48,470 bases of DNA from Streptomyces sp. NRRL F-5630. Its GTDB lineage: Bacteria; Actinomycetota; Actinomycetes; Streptomycetales; Streptomycetaceae. Below, one piece after another: positions 1-9,101 of the stretch. The stretch is from positions 1-48,470 of the forward strand of contig NZ_JOGO01000049.1 of the NCBI RefSeq assembly GCF_000719475.1. The letters are read 5' to 3'. Numbering within the stretch: the first letter of the stretch is position 1; every line of letters starts with the position of its first letter. The translations under genes and the position numbers were made by a program. Under the pieces are notes generated by a model. It worked only from the letters and a program-made list of their open reading frames with translations, searched no databases and was not told where the DNA came from.

Positions 1-255
1 CCGTACACACCCCGCCGCCCCCGCCCTCGTACGCCCTCCCGACGCCACGCACGCCTCCACCCCCACCAGGCCCCGCCCCCACCGCGCACCCACCCCCACC
101 CCCTTCGCGCCCCCCGTCGTCTCGTGGTGTCCGTGAGTTCACCTGGGGTTCGTGTGGACGAAGCGGCCCGCTGCCAGCCTTCCCGCAGCAGAGGGCCCGG
201 GGCCGGACCGGGCCGCGGTGGTGCCGGTACGGCGCCGGGGGAGGCGGACGGCCGG
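1..255. other. C-rich intergenic start of window
   Basis: No gene can be supported here. The first 120 bases are almost pure C with short CACC and CCGCC runs and no recognisable promoter. A purine-rich GGGGGAGG at about 237-244 is the likely ribosome binding site of the small membrane-protein gene that follows. Confidence 0.5.
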
Positions 256-474
256 ATGGACGGGGTCGACGCGGTCACGGAGTCCCTGCCGGGGGTCTTC
301 GCCGGGGCGGTGTTCCTGCTCTTCGGGGGATGTCTGCTCGTGTGGACCTGTGCGCGTCTCGCGCTCAGGGCCCCGGTGGCCGAGGGGGTCAGGACGGGCA
401 CAGCCGTCGCGCTCGCGCTGCTGTTCTCCGTGGGCAGTCTCGGGCTCGGGGCCTGGTGCTTCGGGCGGATCTGA
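256..474 (+). CDS. small two-helix membrane protein
   Basis: Unrecognised 72-residue protein with two hydrophobic segments, roughly residues 11-35 and 47-70, separated by a short basic/polar loop. It should be a small integral membrane hairpin. The ATG at 256 is preferred because a GGGGGAGG Shine-Dalgarno-like run lies about 11 bases upstream and the first helix follows almost at once; an upstream in-frame GTG at 124 would add an Arg/Gly-rich tail that looks non-coding. It lies about 440 bases before topA in the same orientation. Function unknown; reality of the gene is supported only by the start site and the helices. Confidence 0.5.
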   Translation: MDGVDAVTESLPGVFAGAVFLLFGGCLLVWTCARLALRAPVAEGVRTGTAVALALLFSVGSLGLGAWCFGRI

Positions 475-917
475 AACGGCTGGGGCGGGGGACGGGCGTA
501 CCGCCGTTGTCGTAGAGGGGTGCCGAGGCGGGCGCGGGCCGGTGTGCGCGGGGGCGACGGGGAGGGCGCTGGGGGTGGCGGACCGGCGCGTGAGGGTGCC
601 CCGTACGCGTACCGCCGGAGGCGCCCGCACCCCCTCCCACCTGCGACGGAGCCAGGACGGCCCGTATCACCGCACTCCGTGCGAAACGGCGGGGAGCTGG
701 TCCGGGCGGCAGGAATGGCGGTAGTCGGGTTACCGTTCGAGTGGCCGTTGCGGGCTTTTCCCGTTTGACACGGGGGCGGGAGGTACCGTCACACTCCGCA
801 GCGTCAGCAGTCACCCACCCGCAGGAGTGTGGGAGGCGTCGGGCCCCCTGTGGCCCGGCCCCGGGCACGTGTCCACGTCCCGCGGACCTTGAGCCTCGAC
901 CGGAGAGAAGAGCCACG
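475..917 (+). promoter_or_regulatory. topA upstream region with a possible promoter
   Basis: This 443-base gap has no credible gene. A perfect TTGACA hexamer sits at 765-770, but no good -10 is seen at 17-18 bases; the nearest TA-rich element, TACCGT, is only 13 bases away. topA promoters in Streptomyces are known to respond to supercoiling, and unusual spacing would fit, but this is inference. A GAGAAGAG purine run just before 918 is the probable topA ribosome binding site. Confidence 0.3.
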
Positions 918-3788
918 TTGTCCCCGACCAGCGAGACCGCGAACGGCGGTCGCCGACTCGTCATCGTCGAGTCGCCCGCCAAGGCGAAGACGATCAAGGG
1001 CTACCTGGGCCCCGGCTACACCGTCGAAGCGAGCGTCGGGCACATCCGCGACCTCCCCAGCGGTGCCGCCGAGGTCCCGGAGAAGTACACCGGCGAGACG
1101 CGCCGCCTCGGGGTCGACGTGGAGCACGACTTCCAGCCCGTCTACGTCGTCAACGCGGACAAGAAGTCCCAGGTCAAGAAGCTCAAGGACCTGCTGCGCG
1201 AGTCCGACGAACTCTTCCTCGCCACCGATGAGGACCGGGAGGGCGAGGCGATCGCCTGGCACCTCCAGGAGGTGCTCAAGCCGAAGATCCCCGTCCACCG
1301 GATGGTCTTCCACGAGATCACCAAGGACGCGATCCGCGCCGCCGTCGCCAACCCGCGCGAGCTCAACCAGAAGCTCGTGGACGCCCAGGAGACCCGCCGC
1401 ATCCTCGACCGGCTCTACGGTTACGAGGTCTCCCCCGTGCTGTGGAAGAAGGTCATGTCGGGCCTGTCGGCCGGGCGTGTCCAGTCCGTCGCCACGCGCC
1501 TCGTCGTCGAGCGGGAACGCGAGCGCATCGCCTTCCGTTCGGCCGAGTACTGGGACCTGACCGGCACTTTCGGCACGGGACGCACGGGGGACGCGAGCGA
1601 TCCCTCCACCGTCGTCGCGCGCCTGAACACCGTGGACGGCAAGCGCGTCGCGCAGGGCAGGGACTTCGACGCGAGCGGCCGGCTCAAGTCGGACGTCCTC
1701 CACCTCGACGAGCAGGCCGCGCGCACCCTGGCGGCCGCCCTCGCCGAGGCGAGCTTCGCCGTGCGCTCCGTGGAGTCGAAGCCGTACCGCCGCTCCCCGT
1801 ACGCGCCCTTCCGCACCACGACCCTCCAGCAGGAGGCGAGCCGCAAGCTCGGCTTCGGCGCGAAGGCGACGATGCAGGTCGCGCAGAAGCTGTACGAGAA
1901 CGGCTTCATCACCTACATGCGTACGGACTCCACGACGCTCTCCGACACGGCGATCTCCGCCGCGCGTGCCCAGGTCACGCAGCTGTACGGCGCCGATTAC
2001 CTGCCGGACAAGCCGCGCACGTACGCCGGCAAGGTCAAGAACGCGCAGGAGGCGCACGAGGCGATCCGCCCCTCGGGGGACCGCTTCCGCACGCCCGCCG
2101 AGACCGGACTGACCGGCGACCAGTTCCGGCTCTACGAGCTCATCTGGAAGCGCACGGTCGCCTCGCAGATGAAGGACGCGACCGGCAACAGCGTCACCGT
2201 CCGCCTCGGCGGGACGGCCAGCGACGGCCGGAACGCCGAGTTCTCCGCCTCCGGCAAGACGATCACCTTCCACGGCTTCCTCAAGGCGTACGTGGAAGGC
2301 GCCGACGACCCGAACGCGGAGCTGGACGACCGCGAGCGGCGTCTGCCGCAGGTCGCCGAGGGCGACCCGCTGACCGCCGAGGAACTGACAGCCGACGGGC
2401 ACTCCACCAAGCCGCCCGCCCGCTACACCGAGGCCAGCCTCGTCAAGGAGCTGGAGGAGCGCGAGATCGGCCGCCCCTCCACGTACGCCTCGATCCTCGG
2501 CACGATCCTCGACCGCGGCTACGTCTTCAAGAAGGGCACGGCGCTCGTCCCGTCCTTCCTTTCCTTCGCCGTCGTCAACCTCCTGGAGCGGCACTTCGGC
2601 CGCCTCGTCGACTACGACTTCACGGCGAAGATGGAGGACGACCTCGACCGCATCGCGCGCGGTGAGGCGCAGGCGGTGCCGTGGCTGCGCCGCTTCTACT
2701 TCGGCGAGGGCGACGGGGACGGCGCGGACGGCGCCGCCGCCGCCGCGGGCAACGGGGACGGCGACCACCTCGGCGGTCTCAAGGAACTCGTGACCGACCT
2801 CGGCGCGATCGACGCGCGCGAGATCTCCTCCTTCCCGGTCGGCGACGGCATCGTGCTGCGCGTCGGGCGGTACGGGCCCTACGTCGAGCGCGGCGAGAAG
2901 GGCACCGAGGAGTACCAGCACGCCGACATCCCGAGCGACCTCGCGCCCGACGAGCTGACCGTCGAGTTCGCGGAGGAGCAGCTCGCCAAGCCGAGCGGTG
3001 ACTTCGAGCTGGGCACGGATCCCGAGACGGGCCGCGAGATCGTCGCGAAGAACGGCCGCTACGGGCCGTACGTGACGGAGATCCTCCCCGAGGGCACCCC
3101 GAAGACCGGCAAGAACGCGGTCAAGCCCCGCACCGCCTCGCTCTTCAAGTCGATGACCCTCGACACGGTGACGCTCCAGGACGCGCTCAAGCTCATGTCG
3201 CTGCCGCGCGTCGTCGGTGTCGACCCCGAGGGCGTCGAGATCACCGCGCAGAACGGCCGCTACGGCCCGTACCTCAAGCGCGGCACGGACTCGCGGTCGC
3301 TCCAGACCGAGGACCAGATCTTCGACATCACGCTCGACGAGGCGCTCGCGATCTACGCGCAGCCCAAGCAGCGCGGTCGTGCCGCCGCCAAGCCGCCGCT
3401 CAAGGAGCTGGGCGAGGACCCGGTCAGCGGCAAGCCCGTCGTCGTCAAGGACGGCCGCTTCGGCGCGTACGTGACCGACGGCGAGACCAACGCGACGCTG
3501 CGGGCCTCCGACAGCGTCGAGGACCTCACGCCGGAACGCGGGTACGAGCTGCTCGCGGAGAAGCGCGCGAAGGGACCGGCGAAGAAGACCGCCAAGAAGG
3601 CCGCGAAGAAGGCGCCCGCGAAGAAGGCCGCAGCGAAGAAGACGGCCGCGACCGGGACCGCCAAGAAGACGGCGGCGAAGAAGACGACGACCGCCAAGAA
3701 GACGGCCACGAAGACGACCGCGGCCAAGAAGACGGCGGCCGGAGCGCGGTCGGGCTCGGGCGGCGACCAGGGCGACGGCGGGGAGTGA
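918..3788 (+). CDS. topA: DNA topoisomerase I (type IA)
   Basis: Relaxes negative supercoils by transient single-strand cleavage. The Toprim domain opens with VIVESPAKAKTI (Glu18) and carries the acidic triad in ATDEDREGE (Asp104, Asp106, Glu108). The catalytic tyrosine is Tyr333 in FITYMRTDSTT. After the core, four topo-C repeats with a GRYGPY or GRFGAY core are visible. The last ~65 residues are a lysine/alanine tail (KKTAKKAAKK-type repeats), the hallmark of Streptomyces TopA, known to raise DNA binding and processivity. The TTG at 918 is chosen because MSPTSET followed directly by the Toprim strand matches Streptomyces orthologues; the frame is open further upstream to 741 but that stretch looks non-coding. 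Length is 956 residues. A strong hairpin follows the stop. Confidence 0.97.
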   Translation: MSPTSETANGGRRLVIVESPAKAKTIKGYLGPGYTVEASVGHIRDLPSGAAEVPEKYTGETRRLGVDVEHDFQPVYVVNADKKSQVKKLKDLLRESDELFLATDEDREGEAIAWHLQEVLKPKIPVHRMVFHEITKDAIRAAVANPRELNQKLVDAQETRRILDRLYGYEVSPVLWKKVMSGLSAGRVQSVATRLVVERERERIAFRSAEYWDLTGTFGTGRTGDASDPSTVVARLNTVDGKRVAQGRDFDASGRLKSDVLHLDEQAARTLAAALAEASFAVRSVESKPYRRSPYAPFRTTTLQQEASRKLGFGAKATMQVAQKLYENGFITYMRTDSTTLSDTAISAARAQVTQLYGADYLPDKPRTYAGKVKNAQEAHEAIRPSGDRFRTPAETGLTGDQFRLYELIWKRTVASQMKDATGNSVTVRLGGTASDGRNAEFSASGKTITFHGFLKAYVEGADDPNAELDDRERRLPQVAEGDPLTAEELTADGHSTKPPARYTEASLVKELEEREIGRPSTYASILGTILDRGYVFKKGTALVPSFLSFAVVNLLERHFGRLVDYDFTAKMEDDLDRIARGEAQAVPWLRRFYFGEGDGDGADGAAAAAGNGDGDHLGGLKELVTDLGAIDAREISSFPVGDGIVLRVGRYGPYVERGEKGTEEYQHADIPSDLAPDELTVEFAEEQLAKPSGDFELGTDPETGREIVAKNGRYGPYVTEILPEGTPKTGKNAVKPRTASLFKSMTLDTVTLQDALKLMSLPRVVGVDPEGVEITAQNGRYGPYLKRGTDSRSLQTEDQIFDITLDEALAIYAQPKQRGRAAAKPPLKELGEDPVSGKPVVVKDGRFGAYVTDGETNATLRASDSVEDLTPERGYELLAEKRAKGPAKKTAKKAAKKAPAKKAAAKKTAATGTAKKTAAKKTTTAKKTATKTTAAKKTAAGARSGSGGDQGDGGE

Positions 3789-3808
3789 CCCCCGCGAGGT
3801 GACGGACA

Positions 3809-3849
3809 CGGCGAGGGCCGGGCGGCGAGGAGCTGCCCGGCCCTCGCCG
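3809..3849 (+). terminator. topA terminator hairpin
   Basis: Perfect 15-bp GC-rich inverted repeat (3809-3823 with 3835-3849, arms CGGCGAGGGCCGGGC and its complement) around an 11-base loop, starting 21 bases after the topA stop. There is no T tract, which is common for actinobacterial terminators. The rest of the ~310-base gap to the next gene holds nothing else recognised. Confidence 0.75.
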
Positions 3850-4096
3850 CGCGTGCGGTGGCTGTTCGATGTCCCGGCCCGCGTGGGCGGAGCCTGCCCG
3901 GCCCGCCCGCGTGCGCGGACTTTTCTCCGGGACCCGTCACACGGTTGTTTGGCGGCGCTGAGCTGGGTACGGGCACGACGCGGGGTTGATCACGGCGCCC
4001 CGGTCCCTCGGCGGAAGGAGAAGAAGGCGTGCGGGTGAGAGGTCGTATGTTCGGGCGCGGCCCCGGGATGTCCGATCCGGCCGATAGGCTGGCCGA

Positions 4097-7000
4097 ATGA
4101 TGCGAGCCGAGCAGGAGGCGGACGCCGCCCGGACCTCCGACCACGCGACGTCAGGCAGCGCGACCTCGGGGAACCCGACCTCGGACAGTCCCCTGGTCGC
4201 GGACTCCCGCGAGCGCGCGGTCCGCGCGCTGCTGCGCTCGCAGCCCCTCAAGCGGCTGTGGAGCGCTCAGTTCGTGGGCGGCGTCGGCGATGTCCTCGCG
4301 CTGCTCGTGCTCGTCGTCCTCGTGCTCCAGTCGGCCGTGCTCCAGGGCTCCTTCGGCGGTGGCTACCGCGGCGCGGCCCTCGCGGTCGCGGCCGTCGTCG
4401 GCGCGCGCCTCGTCGCCACCCTGCTCTTCGGCGCCGTGCTGCTCGGCCCGCTCACCGCGCTCACCGCGCCCGAGGGCCCGCTCGACCGGCGCTGGACCAT
4501 GACCGGCGCCGACGGGGTGCGGGCCGCGCTGCTCATCGTGGCCCCGCTGTGGATCGACTGGACTCCGGGCAACGCGCTCGCGCTCCTCCTCGTCACCGTG
4601 TTCGTCGCCGGACTCGCCGAGCGGCTGTGGACGGTGTGCCGCGAGAGTGCGGCGCCCGCGCTGCTGCCCGCCCCGCCGGTCGAGGGCGAGGCGGTGCGTC
4701 CGCTCCCCGACCACCTGCGCGCCCTGCGCACGCTGTCGGTGCGCACGAGCTTCCTCGCGATCCCGGCCGCGGCGCTCACGCTCGTCGCCGTCACCCTCGT
4801 GGGGAACCTGCTCGGCGCGGGCCTCGACTGGTTCGCGCTGCACCAGGCCGCGCTCGCCTCGTACGTCGCCGCCGGTTTCTTCGCCGCCTCCCTCTCCGTG
4901 GTCTCCACGCTCGAACTGCCCGCCGCCCGCACGCCGCGTCCGCGCTCCCCGCTGGAGGGCCTGCGACGGCCCCGGACCGCCGGAGCGGAGGACGGCGGCG
5001 CGCGGGACAAGGGGCGTACGGGCGCTGTCCCCGCCCTCGTCGGCGCGGGCGCGGCGGTCGCCGGGGCGATCGCCGCCGCCGTCGGCGTCGCCGTGCTGCA
5101 CGCGGCCGATCTCGGGGGCGGGCCGGTCGCGTACGGCCTCTTCGTGCTCGCGCTCGTCGGCGGCACCGCGCTCGGCATCCGCGGCGCGCGCGCCGTCCTG
5201 CCCGCGCTCTCGCGGCGCCGCCTGCTCGCGCTCGCGATCGCGCTCGCCGGGCTCTCGCTGCTGATCGCCGGGCTCGTCCCCGACATCACCACGGTCCTGC
5301 TGCTCCTGCTGCTCGCCGGTTTCGTGGCGGGCGTCTCCGCCCACACGGCGCACGCGCTGCTCGACCAGGAGACCGAGGAGCCGCGCCGGGCCCGTACGAC
5401 CGAGCACCTCCAGGCCGTGGCGCGCGTGACCGCCGCGCTCGCCGCGCTCGCCGCCCCGGTCGTCGCCGCCCTCATCGGTCCGCACCGCGTGGAGAACGGC
5501 AAGTTCACCTTCGACCACGCCGGAGCCTCGTACACGCTGATGCTCGTCGGCGCGCTGCTCCTCCCCGTCGCCGCGCTCGTCCTCGCCAAGACCGACGACC
5601 GCAGCGGGGTGCCGCTGCGCCGCGATCTGCGGGAGGCCCTGCGCGGCGGGGAGCCCGGGCAGGCGCCCCCGGCGACCGGTTTCTTCCTCGCTCTCGAAGG
5701 CGGCGACGGGGCGGGCAAGTCGACGCAGGCCGAGGCGCTCGCCGAGTGGATCAGGGCCAAGGGCCACGAGGTCGTCCTCACCCGCGAGCCCGGCGCCACG
5801 CCGGTCGGCAAGCGGCTGCGCTCGATCCTCCTCGACGTCTCCAGCGCCGGGCTCTCGCACCGGGCCGAGGCGCTGCTGTACGCGGCCGACCGCGCCGAGC
5901 ACGTCGACACCGTCGTACGCCCCGCGCTCGAACGCGGCGCGATCGTCATCACCGACCGGTACGTCGACTCCTCCGTCGCCTACCAGGGCGCGGGCCGCGA
6001 CCTCTCGCCCGTCGAGGTGGCGCGGATCTCGCGCTGGGCGACCGGCGGTCTCGTGCCGAACCTGACGGTGCTCCTCGACGTGCCCCCCGAGGCCGCGCGC
6101 GAACGCTTCACCGAGGCGCCGGACCGCCTGGAGTCGGAGCCCGCCGAGTTCCACGCGCGGGTGCGGGCCGGGTTCCTCACCCTCGCCGCCGCCGCGCCCG
6201 AGCGGTACCTCGTGGTGGACGGGGCCCAGGAGCCCGAGTCCGTCACCCGGACCGTGCGGCACCGCCTCGACCAGCTCCTCCCCCTCTCCGAGGCCGAGAT
6301 CCGGGCCCAGGAGGAGGCGCGCAAGGCCGCCGAGGAGGAGGCCAGGCGCAAGGCCGAGGAAGAGGCCGCGCGCAAGGCCGAGGAGGAGCGCCAGGAGCGC
6401 GAGCGGCAGGAGCAGCTCGCCAAGCTCCGCGCCGAGCAGGAGGAGCGCAAGCGCCGCGAGCTGGAGGAGGCCCGGCGGCAGGAGGAACTGCGCCGCGAGG
6501 AGGAGGCCCGCCAGCGCGAGGAGGAGGAACGCCGCCGCGCCGAGGAGGAGCAGCGCAAGCGCGAGGCGGAGAAGGCGGCGCACGAGGCCGAGCAGGAACG
6601 ACTCCGCAAGCAGGCCGCCGAGGAGAAGCGGCTGCGCGAGGAGGCCGAGCAGCGCCGCGTCGAGAAGCAGCGCAAGGCCGAGGAGGCACTGCTGCGGGCG
6701 GAGCGAGCGCGGAAGCTCGCTGAGGAGCAGGAGGCGGCGGCCCGGGAGGCCGAGGAGCGGGAGGCGGCCGAGCGGCGGGCCCGTGAGGAGGCGCAGCGGG
6801 AGGCGGCCGAGCGAGAGGCGGCTGAGCAGCGGGCCCGTGAGGCGGCTGAGCGGGCCGAGCGGGAGGCGGCCGAGCGGGAGGCCGGTGGCCCGGCCGGTCC
6901 CGCCGGTACCGTGCCCGACAACGAGACGACGGTGCCGACGCCGGTCGTCAGCTTCCGCAAGTCCGACGCCATACGGGACGAGGAGCCCGGGGCGGCACGG

Positions 7001-7615
7001 GACGAGGACGAGGAGCCGCGGTCCGGCGCCGGCTTCGCGGCGGGCGACCAGGACACCACGGTGTCCACACCGGTCGTGCGTCCCGGCGCCGAGGACGAGA
7101 CGACCGTGCTCCCCCAGTACCGCGAGCCCGCGGACGCGGGACGGGACGGTGCCGAGGACGAGACCACGGTGCTGCCGCAGTACCGGGAGCCCGGGGCCCC
7201 CGCCTCCGGCGGTGCCCCGCAGGCCCCGGCGGACAACCCCGCCGACAGGGTGCCGCCCGGGTTCTTCCGCGACGAGCGCCCCGGCCGGCCTCCCGCCGGG
7301 CTCGGCCCCGACGACCGTACGCGCGAGCTGCCCCAGGTGGACGAGACCGGCGCCCCGCGCCACCGTCCCCGCCCCGCCTGGGCCGAGGAGACGCCGCTCG
7401 ACGACCTGCCGACGCTGGCGGACGAACTCCTCGGGGCGCGGTTCGAGCCCCGGGAGCCGGAAGCCGGGCCGGGGGCCGGTTCCGGACCGGAGCCCGGAAC
7501 GGCGTCGGGCTCGGGTACGGGCGCGGGTCCGGGTTCGGTTTCGGGCACGGCCTCGGGTTCGGGGGAGAAGGAGCGGAAGCGCCGTGGCTGGGGCGGGCGA
7601 GGGCGGAAGGACTGA
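4097..7615 (+). CDS. tmk: MFS-like domain/thymidylate kinase fusion with coiled coil
   Basis: Phosphorylates dTMP to dTDP for DNA synthesis. The N-terminal ~500 residues form a polytopic MFS-like membrane domain (about 12 hydrophobic segments with an Ala/Leu-rich, basic-looped pattern). The kinase follows at about 530-740: P-loop GGDGAGKST at 535-543, the DRYVDSS motif with Asp620/Arg621, and a LID-like region. Residues ~740-930 are a highly charged Glu/Arg/Ala coiled coil. The acidic, Pro-rich tail contains repeated [DE]-[TN]-x-TTV motifs, including two near-identical DETTVLPQYREP copies. Single-domain TMKs are ~210 residues; this 1,172-residue architecture is the Streptomyces form, so the kinase is probably membrane-anchored. 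holB lies next in the same direction. Confidence 0.93.
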   Translation: MMRAEQEADAARTSDHATSGSATSGNPTSDSPLVADSRERAVRALLRSQPLKRLWSAQFVGGVGDVLALLVLVVLVLQSAVLQGSFGGGYRGAALAVAAVVGARLVATLLFGAVLLGPLTALTAPEGPLDRRWTMTGADGVRAALLIVAPLWIDWTPGNALALLLVTVFVAGLAERLWTVCRESAAPALLPAPPVEGEAVRPLPDHLRALRTLSVRTSFLAIPAAALTLVAVTLVGNLLGAGLDWFALHQAALASYVAAGFFAASLSVVSTLELPAARTPRPRSPLEGLRRPRTAGAEDGGARDKGRTGAVPALVGAGAAVAGAIAAAVGVAVLHAADLGGGPVAYGLFVLALVGGTALGIRGARAVLPALSRRRLLALAIALAGLSLLIAGLVPDITTVLLLLLLAGFVAGVSAHTAHALLDQETEEPRRARTTEHLQAVARVTAALAALAAPVVAALIGPHRVENGKFTFDHAGASYTLMLVGALLLPVAALVLAKTDDRSGVPLRRDLREALRGGEPGQAPPATGFFLALEGGDGAGKSTQAEALAEWIRAKGHEVVLTREPGATPVGKRLRSILLDVSSAGLSHRAEALLYAADRAEHVDTVVRPALERGAIVITDRYVDSSVAYQGAGRDLSPVEVARISRWATGGLVPNLTVLLDVPPEAARERFTEAPDRLESEPAEFHARVRAGFLTLAAAAPERYLVVDGAQEPESVTRTVRHRLDQLLPLSEAEIRAQEEARKAAEEEARRKAEEEAARKAEEERQERERQEQLAKLRAEQEERKRRELEEARRQEELRREEEARQREEEERRRAEEEQRKREAEKAAHEAEQERLRKQAAEEKRLREEAEQRRVEKQRKAEEALLRAERARKLAEEQEAAAREAEEREAAERRAREEAQREAAEREAAEQRAREAAERAEREAAEREAGGPAGPAGTVPDNETTVPTPVVSFRKSDAIRDEEPGAARDEDEEPRSGAGFAAGDQDTTVSTPVVRPGAEDETTVLPQYREPADAGRDGAEDETTVLPQYREPGAPASGGAPQAPADNPADRVPPGFFRDERPGRPPAGLGPDDRTRELPQVDETGAPRHRPRPAWAEETPLDDLPTLADELLGARFEPREPEAGPGAGSGPEPGTASGSGTGAGPGSVSGTASGSGEKERKRRGWGGRGRKD

Positions 7616-7733
7616 CACCGCCGGTCTAAGGGCCCACCCCTCGATCGCCTCCGTCCCCCCACGGTCCGCTCCCCGCTTGTCAGTGCCTTCGCCCACAATG
7701 GAGGGCGAGGTACGACGAAAGGTGCGGTGACCG

Positions 7734-8939
7734 ATGGCGGTCTGGGACGACCTGGTGGGCCAGGAGCGGGTGAGCGCTCAGCTCGCCGCCGCGGGGAAGG
7801 ACGCCGACGCGCTGGTCACGACCGTTGCCGGGGGCGGGCAGGCGGAGGCGGGCTCGCGGATGACGCACGCCTGGCTGTTCACTGGCCCGCCCGGTTCCGG
7901 GCGGGCCGAGGCGGCGCGGGCCTTCGCCGCCGCGCTCCAGTGCGTCAGCCCGGACCGGGCGCTGGGTGGGGAGCCCGGCTGCGGCTTCTGCGAGGGCTGT
8001 CACACGGCGCTCATCGGGACCCACGCCGACGTCGAGTTCGTACGGACCGACCTCCTGTCGATCGGTGTGAAGGAGACGCGCGACCTGGTGCGGCGCGCGC
8101 AGCTCTCGCCCGCCACCGGGCGCTGGCAGGTCATCGTCCTGGAGGACGCCGACCGCCTCACCGAAGGCGCGGGGAACGTGCTGCTCAAGGCCGTGGAGGA
8201 GCCAGCGCCCCGTACGGTCTGGCTGCTGTGCGCGCCCTCGCTGGAGGACGTGCTGCCCACCATCCGCTCCCGCTGCCGGCACCTGAGCCTGCGGACGCCC
8301 CCCGTGGACGCCGTCGCCGACCTCCTCGTCCGCAGGGACGGCGTCGACCCGGCGCTCGCCGCCTCCGTCGCGCGTGCCACCCAGGGGCACATCGACCGCG
8401 CGCGGCGGCTCGCGACCGACGAGCGGGCCCGCGCCCGCCGGGCGGCGGTGCTGAAGCTGCCGGTGCGGCTCGGGGACGTCGGTGCTGGGCTGCGCGCCGC
8501 GCAGGAGCTGATCGACGCGGCGGGGGACGACGCCAAGGAGGTCGCGGAGGTGACGGACGAGAAGGAGACGGAGGAACTGCGCGCCGCCCTCGGCGCCCAG
8601 GCCGGCGGCCGGCTCCCGCGCGGCACCGCCGGGGCGATGAAGGAACTCCAGGACCGGCAGAAGCGCCGCTCGACCCGTACCCAGCGCGACAGCCTCGACC
8701 TCGCGCTGCTCGACCTCACCGGCTTCTACCGCGACGTGCTCGCCCTCCAGTTCGGCGCGGGCGCGGAGATCGCCAACGAGGACGTACGGGATTCCGTCGA
8801 GCGCGTCGCGCGCGAGAGCCGCCCGGAGTCCACCCTGCGCCGCATGGAGGCCATCGGCGCCTGCCGCGACGCCCTCGCCAGGAACGTGTCACCGCTCCTC
8901 GCGGTGGAGTCGATGGCGATGGCCCTCCGGGCGGGGTGA
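7734..8939 (+). CDS. holB: DNA polymerase III subunit delta'
   Basis: Clamp-loader subunit that pairs with delta and tau/gamma to place the beta sliding clamp. The AAA+ fold is visible: a GPPGSGRAE loop (about residue 51) in which the P-loop lysine is replaced, as is usual in delta', then a four-Cys zinc module in QCVSPDRALGGEPGCGFCEGCH, then an EDADRLT Walker-B-like stretch followed by NVLLKAVEEP and IRSRCRH. Length of 401 residues is normal for actinobacteria. The ATG at 7734 follows an AAAGGTG purine run. It lies 118 bases after tmk, the usual tmk-holB order in Streptomyces. The C-terminal third is more divergent. Confidence 0.95.
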   Translation: MAVWDDLVGQERVSAQLAAAGKDADALVTTVAGGGQAEAGSRMTHAWLFTGPPGSGRAEAARAFAAALQCVSPDRALGGEPGCGFCEGCHTALIGTHADVEFVRTDLLSIGVKETRDLVRRAQLSPATGRWQVIVLEDADRLTEGAGNVLLKAVEEPAPRTVWLLCAPSLEDVLPTIRSRCRHLSLRTPPVDAVADLLVRRDGVDPALAASVARATQGHIDRARRLATDERARARRAAVLKLPVRLGDVGAGLRAAQELIDAAGDDAKEVAEVTDEKETEELRAALGAQAGGRLPRGTAGAMKELQDRQKRRSTRTQRDSLDLALLDLTGFYRDVLALQFGAGAEIANEDVRDSVERVARESRPESTLRRMEAIGACRDALARNVSPLLAVESMAMALRAG

Positions 8940-8980
8940 GGACGGGCGGATGCGTCCGGGTGCGGGTCGCGGGGAGGGAC

Positions 8981-9055
8981 GAACAGAAGGACGGGGAACA
9001 GGAGCACGGCGAACAGAAGCATGGCGAACAGGAGCACGGGGAACAGGAGCATGGC
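8981..9055 (+). repeat. 15-nt tandem repeat, five copies
   Basis: Five uninterrupted 15-base units of the type GAACAGRAGCAYGGS at 8981, 8996, 9011, 9026 and 9041, in the 162-base gap between holB and the secreted hydrolase. Units differ at three or four positions only. It lies between the holB stop (8939) and the hydrolase start (9102), so it would be in the 3' UTR of one and upstream of the other. A sixth unit begins with GAGCG and breaks off. Confidence 0.9.
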
Positions 9056-9101
9056 GAGCGCGGATAGTAGTGGCGAGGTCGCACACCGTTAAGCTCGCTG
9101 A

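Noticed and set aside
804..3809. Very long antisense open frame opposite topA
   Set aside because: A frame shadow caused by third-position G/C; Arg/Leu/Gly-rich with no domain, while the plus strand encodes a complete TopA.
4151..7696. Long antisense frame opposite the dTMP kinase fusion
   Set aside because: Low-complexity Leu/Arg/Gly translation with no motif; mirrors the coiled-coil codons of the real gene.
8956..9067. Coding reading of the 15-nt repeat as an EQEHG peptide
   Set aside because: The frame only opens as a tail of a holB shadow and has no start or ribosome site of its own; treated as non-coding repeat.
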